Part shown: positions 60,424 to 64,000 of the stretch, one piece after another
Layout: each line of letters starts with the position of its first letter
How positions within the stretch are numbered: the first letter of the stretch is position 1
DNA from: DATKCT01 sp035513055
GTDB lineage: Bacteria > Verrucomicrobiota > Verrucomicrobiia > Verrucomicrobiales > DEV007
Assembly (NCBI GenBank): GCA_035513055.1
Contig: DATKCT010000180.1
Span: 1-64,000, forward strand
Reading direction: 5' to 3'
Length of the DNA: 64,000 nt
Notes under the pieces: generated by a model
What the model saw: the letters and a program-made list of their open reading frames with translations, nothing else
Told to the model about the DNA's origin: nothing
Database searches by the model: none
Program-made: the position numbers and the translations under genes

Positions 60424-61962
60424 TCAATTCTTTCCGAACGCGTACAGATGCGTCTGAGTCGCCAGGTAAACCGTGCCGTTCGCCACCACCGGACTCGAGT
60501 AAAGCGGAGCGCTGAACTCGATGCGACCCAACTCGTTCTTCTCGCGCCCATGTTCCAGCACGATCAACTCTCCTTCCTCGTTTCCGATGAGGACTTTTCC
60601 GTCCACCACCAAGGTGGAAGCCCAGATGTGTCCCAGAGTGTCGAAGACCCATTGCGGTTCTCCCGTTTTGGCGTCCAAGCAGTGGACATGGCCGGAGTAG
60701 TCCGCAACGTAGACCAACCCGTCTGCCACCGATGGCGTGGACATGGAACGATGCACGTCCCGGTAGGTCCAAAGCGCTTTCCCGGAAAGATCTCCCGATT
60801 GGGTTGCGTCGATGCAACTGAGCATGCCCACACCCACACCGTGTTCCGGATCCTGGCCAACCAAAACAAAGACCCGGTCTTCGTGGATCACCGGCGTCGC
60901 CACCACTTCGCTGGGCCCGGCATAGGTCGCGTACTTGACCGGATTGCCCGCCGGATCCTTGCGATACTCGGGCGGATTGCAGTCGTAACGCCAATACTCA
61001 GAGAGTATCCCGAAACCCTCTTCGTCCTTTTCTGGGATGGGATTGTATCCATAGCACCAGCCGTCGCCTCCGCCGAAGACGATGGTGTCACGCCCTCCAA
61101 TCTTTCCAAAAGCCGGTGAAGCCCAAGAACAATGCAAAACCCGTTGACTTACCCCGGAGGCCTCCTCTCCAATCAACTCGCCCGTCTGGGCGTTCAGCAG
61201 GATCAGACTGGGGGCCTGCGGGCTGGGAATGTTGGTGTGCGACCAATCCACCCCGTTCGACGTGGTAGCCACCACCGTGTCTCCAACCACCGCCACCGAA
61301 CTGCTGGCGATGTTGTGAGGAAACACTCCCAGTTCCTCACGCATATCGAACACCCAAATGACGTCGGCATCGGTGGGAGACAGCTCGACCGGCTGTTCCC
61401 CTCGCTCCGTCATGTATTCGACTTCGCTCGTGAATGGGCCATCGTTTCCATTGGCCAGACCCTCGGTATCAAGGCAAACGATCTGACAGCGGTTGGTCAC
61501 GATGTAAGCGCGGTTGCCCACCACCGTCGCGCTGGAACAAATACCCAGAAACTCCCAGTCCGACACCTTGCCAGCTCCTAACTTTGGAACCGCCAGTTGC
61601 CACAAGAATTCCCCGCTGGCTTCCTCGAAACACATCAGCACCCCCCGATCGCCAACCCGGTTCGAGTTCCGCGGGTTTTCATTGTTGGTGCCTACAAAAA
61701 TCTTCCCGCCGGATATGGTCGGTGTGCCGTAGCTCTGTGAACCCAGTTTCGCCACCCATTTGCAAAGTTTGGTCGTGGACATGTCCACTTCCTCGCTGCC
61801 CGCCTTGAACTTCCCCGGATCAAAATCCAGGGGCAGATCTTTCGCCGGTGAAATCATGTTGCGGTCCAGACTACCGCCCCACTGCGGCCAATCCTCGCCC
61901 CACAGCCCGGCCACACTCGCGGCCAGCACAGCACTCATAATGCATCCTGTTGCTTTCTTCAT
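60424..61962 (-). CDS. Exported PQQ-like beta-propeller protein
   Basis: A 512-residue exported protein. A signal peptide (CIMSAVLAASVAGLWG) leads into WPQWGGSLDRNMISPAKDLP, the usual start of the verrucomicrobial PQQ-like family. Repeated blades end in strands such as GVLMCFEEASGEFLWQLAVP, VHCLDAKTGEPQWVFDTLGH and LIVLEHGREKNELGRIEF. No heme motif and no clear PQQ active-site acids were assigned. It may be a BamB-like or sugar-redox propeller. It lies between the similar truncated gene and the DUF3311 gene. Confidence 0.8.
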   Translation of the reverse strand: MKKATGCIMSAVLAASVAGLWGEDWPQWGGSLDRNMISPAKDLPLDFDPGKFKAGSEEVDMSTTKLCKWVAKLGSQSYGTPTISGGKIFVGTNNENPRNSNRVGDRGVLMCFEEASGEFLWQLAVPKLGAGKVSDWEFLGICSSATVVGNRAYIVTNRCQIVCLDTEGLANGNDGPFTSEVEYMTERGEQPVELSPTDADVIWVFDMREELGVFPHNIASSSVAVVGDTVVATTSNGVDWSHTNIPSPQAPSLILLNAQTGELIGEEASGVSQRVLHCSWASPAFGKIGGRDTIVFGGGDGWCYGYNPIPEKDEEGFGILSEYWRYDCNPPEYRKDPAGNPVKYATYAGPSEVVATPVIHEDRVFVLVGQDPEHGVGVGMLSCIDATQSGDLSGKALWTYRDVHRSMSTPSVADGLVYVADYSGHVHCLDAKTGEPQWVFDTLGHIWASTLVVDGKVLIGNEEGELIVLEHGREKNELGRIEFSAPLYSSPVVANGTVYLATQTHLYAFGKN

Positions 61963-62080
61963 GTCTTTCTCGATTCGTCGTTGTTGGCGATGGATTCCTC
62001 CGCCCTGACTGCTCCGCCTTGCTCGCCGTCCGGGCCTTCTCTATGATCTTTTTCGTCTTAGCTATCCTCCCGTCGCCAGC

Positions 62081-64000
62081 CTACTCAGCGGCATCTGCGG
62101 CCAGCGCGATGTTGTCAATGTAGACCCGCTTTTGGCTCTGAGGGGAGAAGCCGAACAACCCCGGAGCCCCGTGGCGATGAGCGACACGGTGTTTCACTTC
62201 GATCGTCCAAGACTCCGGTTCCGGTTGATCCCGCTCCCAGACCTTCCCTCGAACCAGGCCCGAACCGTCCTCCGCCAAATCCACCTTCGTTTTCAACGTA
62301 TACCACGCGCCCGGTTGGATGGCAAAACTCACCGCCTCCTTGATGCGCTCGTGATTGCTGCTGACCTCCAACTGATTCCAGTTGCCCTTGAGCGACAGCA
62401 AATAGCGTTGGTTGATCAATCCGACGTCTCCCTTGATTCGGCGGTTGCCGTCCGTCATCACATCGGCCTGCAACGTATATCCACTCAGGTCCTCGGGTCC
62501 GATGAAAGTCACCGCACGCTGAAACAGCACGTTGTCCAAGGTCTTAGCGAAGACCTTGTTCCCTTCGAGTTCTCGCACCTCCCATTTGAAGCGGCCCCCG
62601 ATCCAGGGAAGCGGCGGATAAGCGAACTTCACGCCCGGCTCCGATTCGTGATCCACCGCCAAGGCAAAGGACTCGAAATCCTGCTCCATCGGCAGCCGGG
62701 GAAAGGTCCGCCCGCGGAACGTCCCGCTCAACGCGCCGGCGCTGCCCTTGAACATGCCCGCCGACGATCCGGCGTCCGCCGGAGCCTGTATCTTTGCGCC
62801 CTCCACCGTCGCCTCCATGCGGGCTTGCACCCTGGCGGCAGGAGGAACATAAGGCGCCCACGAAGTCGCCTCCATCTTCCCAGCCGGGAATCCGTGGGCA
62901 TCGACGGCGTACGTTTCCAAACTTACCGACTCTCCCGCTTCCAAAACCACTTCGTTAGGAGACACCTGCAGCGCTGCCGGAGCCCCGGCAGCCGGAATCT
63001 CCGTGGGCGGGACCGGCAGATACTCGATCTTCCCGGTCTTCAACTGAAAACAATACAGCTTCTCCGTGGTGTGAACGTAAAGCCGGCCGTTCCAGACCGC
63101 CGGACTGCCCAGACAATTCCCCTCCAACTTAACCTGGCGCAACACTTCCGCGCCGTTCTCCTGCGGCCGGATTACGAAAAGTGTTCCGCTCATGGTGGGG
63201 ACATACAAGATCCCGTCCACCCAAAGCGGCGAAGAATGCAGATTGGAAGAATCGAGTTTCTCACTCCAATACACTTCGCCTGTGCCGGCATCGACGGCGG
63301 AAAGATTCCCTGTCTTGTCCATCAAATAGGCGCGGCCGCTCACAAGGACCGGAGTGCTCGAATCGGAAACGAGATCATTCCTCCACTCTTCCGCGCTGAC
63401 ATCCAACTGCGCCGGTTGAGCCGGGTCCACCGTGCCCGGCAAGTTCAGCAGCGACAATCTCCCCTCTGAGGTCGTATCGAGATTCTCCCCGCCATGCACG
63501 ATCAAGAGGGTGTCGCCATTGAGGACCGGGGTGGCGCCGACTCCGGTTTGGGCGTACTGATAGCGCCACAAGGGCGCTCCGGTCATGGCGTTGATGCAGA
63601 CGATGTTTCCACAACCCGTGCCCGCGTAAAAGACCCGCATCCCGTAGCGGGTCTCGAACACAGGCGTCGAATACGAACTGTCTTTCGGCTCCACGCCCGG
63701 CGTGCTGGACCACAATGGCGATCCGGAATGCTTGTCGAAGGCCAAAAAACGGTCGCGGGCCGGGCCATCCGCACCCCAAAAACTCGTGATTCCCCGCACG
63801 ATGACGAGATTTCCCTCGATGACCGGACAGCCAGTCCGGCCGTTGGGAAAAGTCAACCGGCCGAAGGTCTCCATGAGGCTGTGCTGCCAAAGCATCTTCC
63901 CGTCGCGGTCGAAACAACTGAACAATCCCGTCGACGTCATCAAATAGACGTTGCGCGTCTCCTGATCCACGGCCGGGCTCCCGATGCTATAACGGCTGTA
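62081..64000 (-). CDS. PQQ-like propeller protein with C-terminal concanavalin/DUF1080-like region, 5' end outside window
   Basis: The open frame continues to the right edge, so the N-terminus is missing; at least 639 residues are present. Propeller blades are clear (NVYLMTSTGLFSCFDRDGKM, FLAFDKHSGSPLWSS, GNIVCINAMTGAPLWRY). From about residue 430 onward the C-terminal part has a beta-sandwich (FKWEVRELEGNKVFAKTLDN, YTLQADVMTDGNRRIKGDVG, HRHGAPGLFGFSPQSQKRV) resembling DUF1080/3-keto-glycoside hydrolase-type domains. It is likely exported. It heads a four-gene minus-strand block with the second propeller, DUF3311 and SSS genes. Confidence 0.75.
   Translation of the reverse strand, partial: YSRYSIGSPAVDQETRNVYLMTSTGLFSCFDRDGKMLWQHSLMETFGRLTFPNGRTGCPVIEGNLVIVRGITSFWGADGPARDRFLAFDKHSGSPLWSSTPGVEPKDSSYSTPVFETRYGMRVFYAGTGCGNIVCINAMTGAPLWRYQYAQTGVGATPVLNGDTLLIVHGGENLDTTSEGRLSLLNLPGTVDPAQPAQLDVSAEEWRNDLVSDSSTPVLVSGRAYLMDKTGNLSAVDAGTGEVYWSEKLDSSNLHSSPLWVDGILYVPTMSGTLFVIRPQENGAEVLRQVKLEGNCLGSPAVWNGRLYVHTTEKLYCFQLKTGKIEYLPVPPTEIPAAGAPAALQVSPNEVVLEAGESVSLETYAVDAHGFPAGKMEATSWAPYVPPAARVQARMEATVEGAKIQAPADAGSSAGMFKGSAGALSGTFRGRTFPRLPMEQDFESFALAVDHESEPGVKFAYPPLPWIGGRFKWEVRELEGNKVFAKTLDNVLFQRAVTFIGPEDLSGYTLQADVMTDGNRRIKGDVGLINQRYLLSLKGNWNQLEVSSNHERIKEAVSFAIQPGAWYTLKTKVDLAEDGSGLVRGKVWERDQPEPESWTIEVKHRVAHRHGAPGLFGFSPQSQKRVYIDNIALAADAAE

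Noticed and set aside
62132..63469. 445-codon plus-strand frame opposite the right-end propeller gene
   Set aside because: Its Arg/His/Pro-rich composition is typical of an antisense shadow of a beta-propeller gene.

Overview
The window is GC-rich, densely coded bacterial chromosome. Several features point to Verrucomicrobiota (PVC superphylum): a very large PVC-type CxxCH protein with HEAT repeats; two secreted proteins carrying SHD1 domains; an ECF-type sigma factor next to a giant zinc-ribbon Ser/Thr kinase; a CotH/lamin-tail protein; a solute:sodium symporter paired with a DUF3311 protein; and REP-associated (RAYT-type) transposase sequence. This placement rests on recognised family signatures, not on a search. 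No rRNA, tRNA, CRISPR array or phage was seen.

Layout. 1-132 is the start of a RAYT-type transposase running off the left edge, with a hairpin-bearing intergenic region. 500-5072 holds an alpha/beta hydrolase and a tight parE-parC pair (type IIA topoisomerase). 5216-9023 has a conserved unknown protein and a secreted HEAT-repeat protein. 9050-15743 has a Tat-exported Gfo/Idh/MocA oxidoreductase, an SDR, an SHD1-esterase, a GT-C mannosyltransferase-like membrane protein coupled to ApbE, and an L,D-transpeptidase. 15865-21445 is a minus-strand run sppA, CPBP protease, thiL, Nramp-like transporter, metX. 21601-24882 has a RibB with a degenerate RibA domain, a glycerophosphodiesterase and an LRR protein, interspersed with two gene remnants (an IS200-type transposase and a possible glycogen phosphorylase start).

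24900-37325 is the signalling-rich part: an SHD1/DUF1570-like protein, a 1033-residue kinase-RDD-pseudokinase with its sigma factor, a spermidine synthase-like protein, then a translationally coupled three-gene two-component cascade (CHASE3-type hybrid kinase, REC-kinase, NtrC-type sigma-54 activator). Diverging from it is a small envelope/stress operon (half-length DUF892-like protein, CsbD, DUF1328) preceded by a plausible sigma-54 promoter and followed by an 18-bp hairpin. This divergent locus is the most interesting candidate system in the window.

37475-49689 carries secreted or redox proteins: a DUF2314-like protein, a quinoprotein with an inserted cytochrome c domain, a small lipoprotein, CotH/LTD, an orphan PhoB-like regulator and the PVC CxxCH protein. 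49821-58421 is mainly housekeeping: recQ, gpmI, two secreted unknowns, class II FBP aldolase, a VC0807-like membrane protein, a YdcF-like protein and fabG. 58470-64000 is a minus-strand block of two PQQ-like beta-propeller proteins, a DUF3311 protein and an SSS-family symporter; the leading gene is cut by the right edge.

Short repeats recur between genes: a 7-bp GC hairpin present at least twice (31831, 49732) and a roughly 40-bp element present twice (31326, 37412). With the transposase pieces, they suggest REP-type elements active in this lineage.
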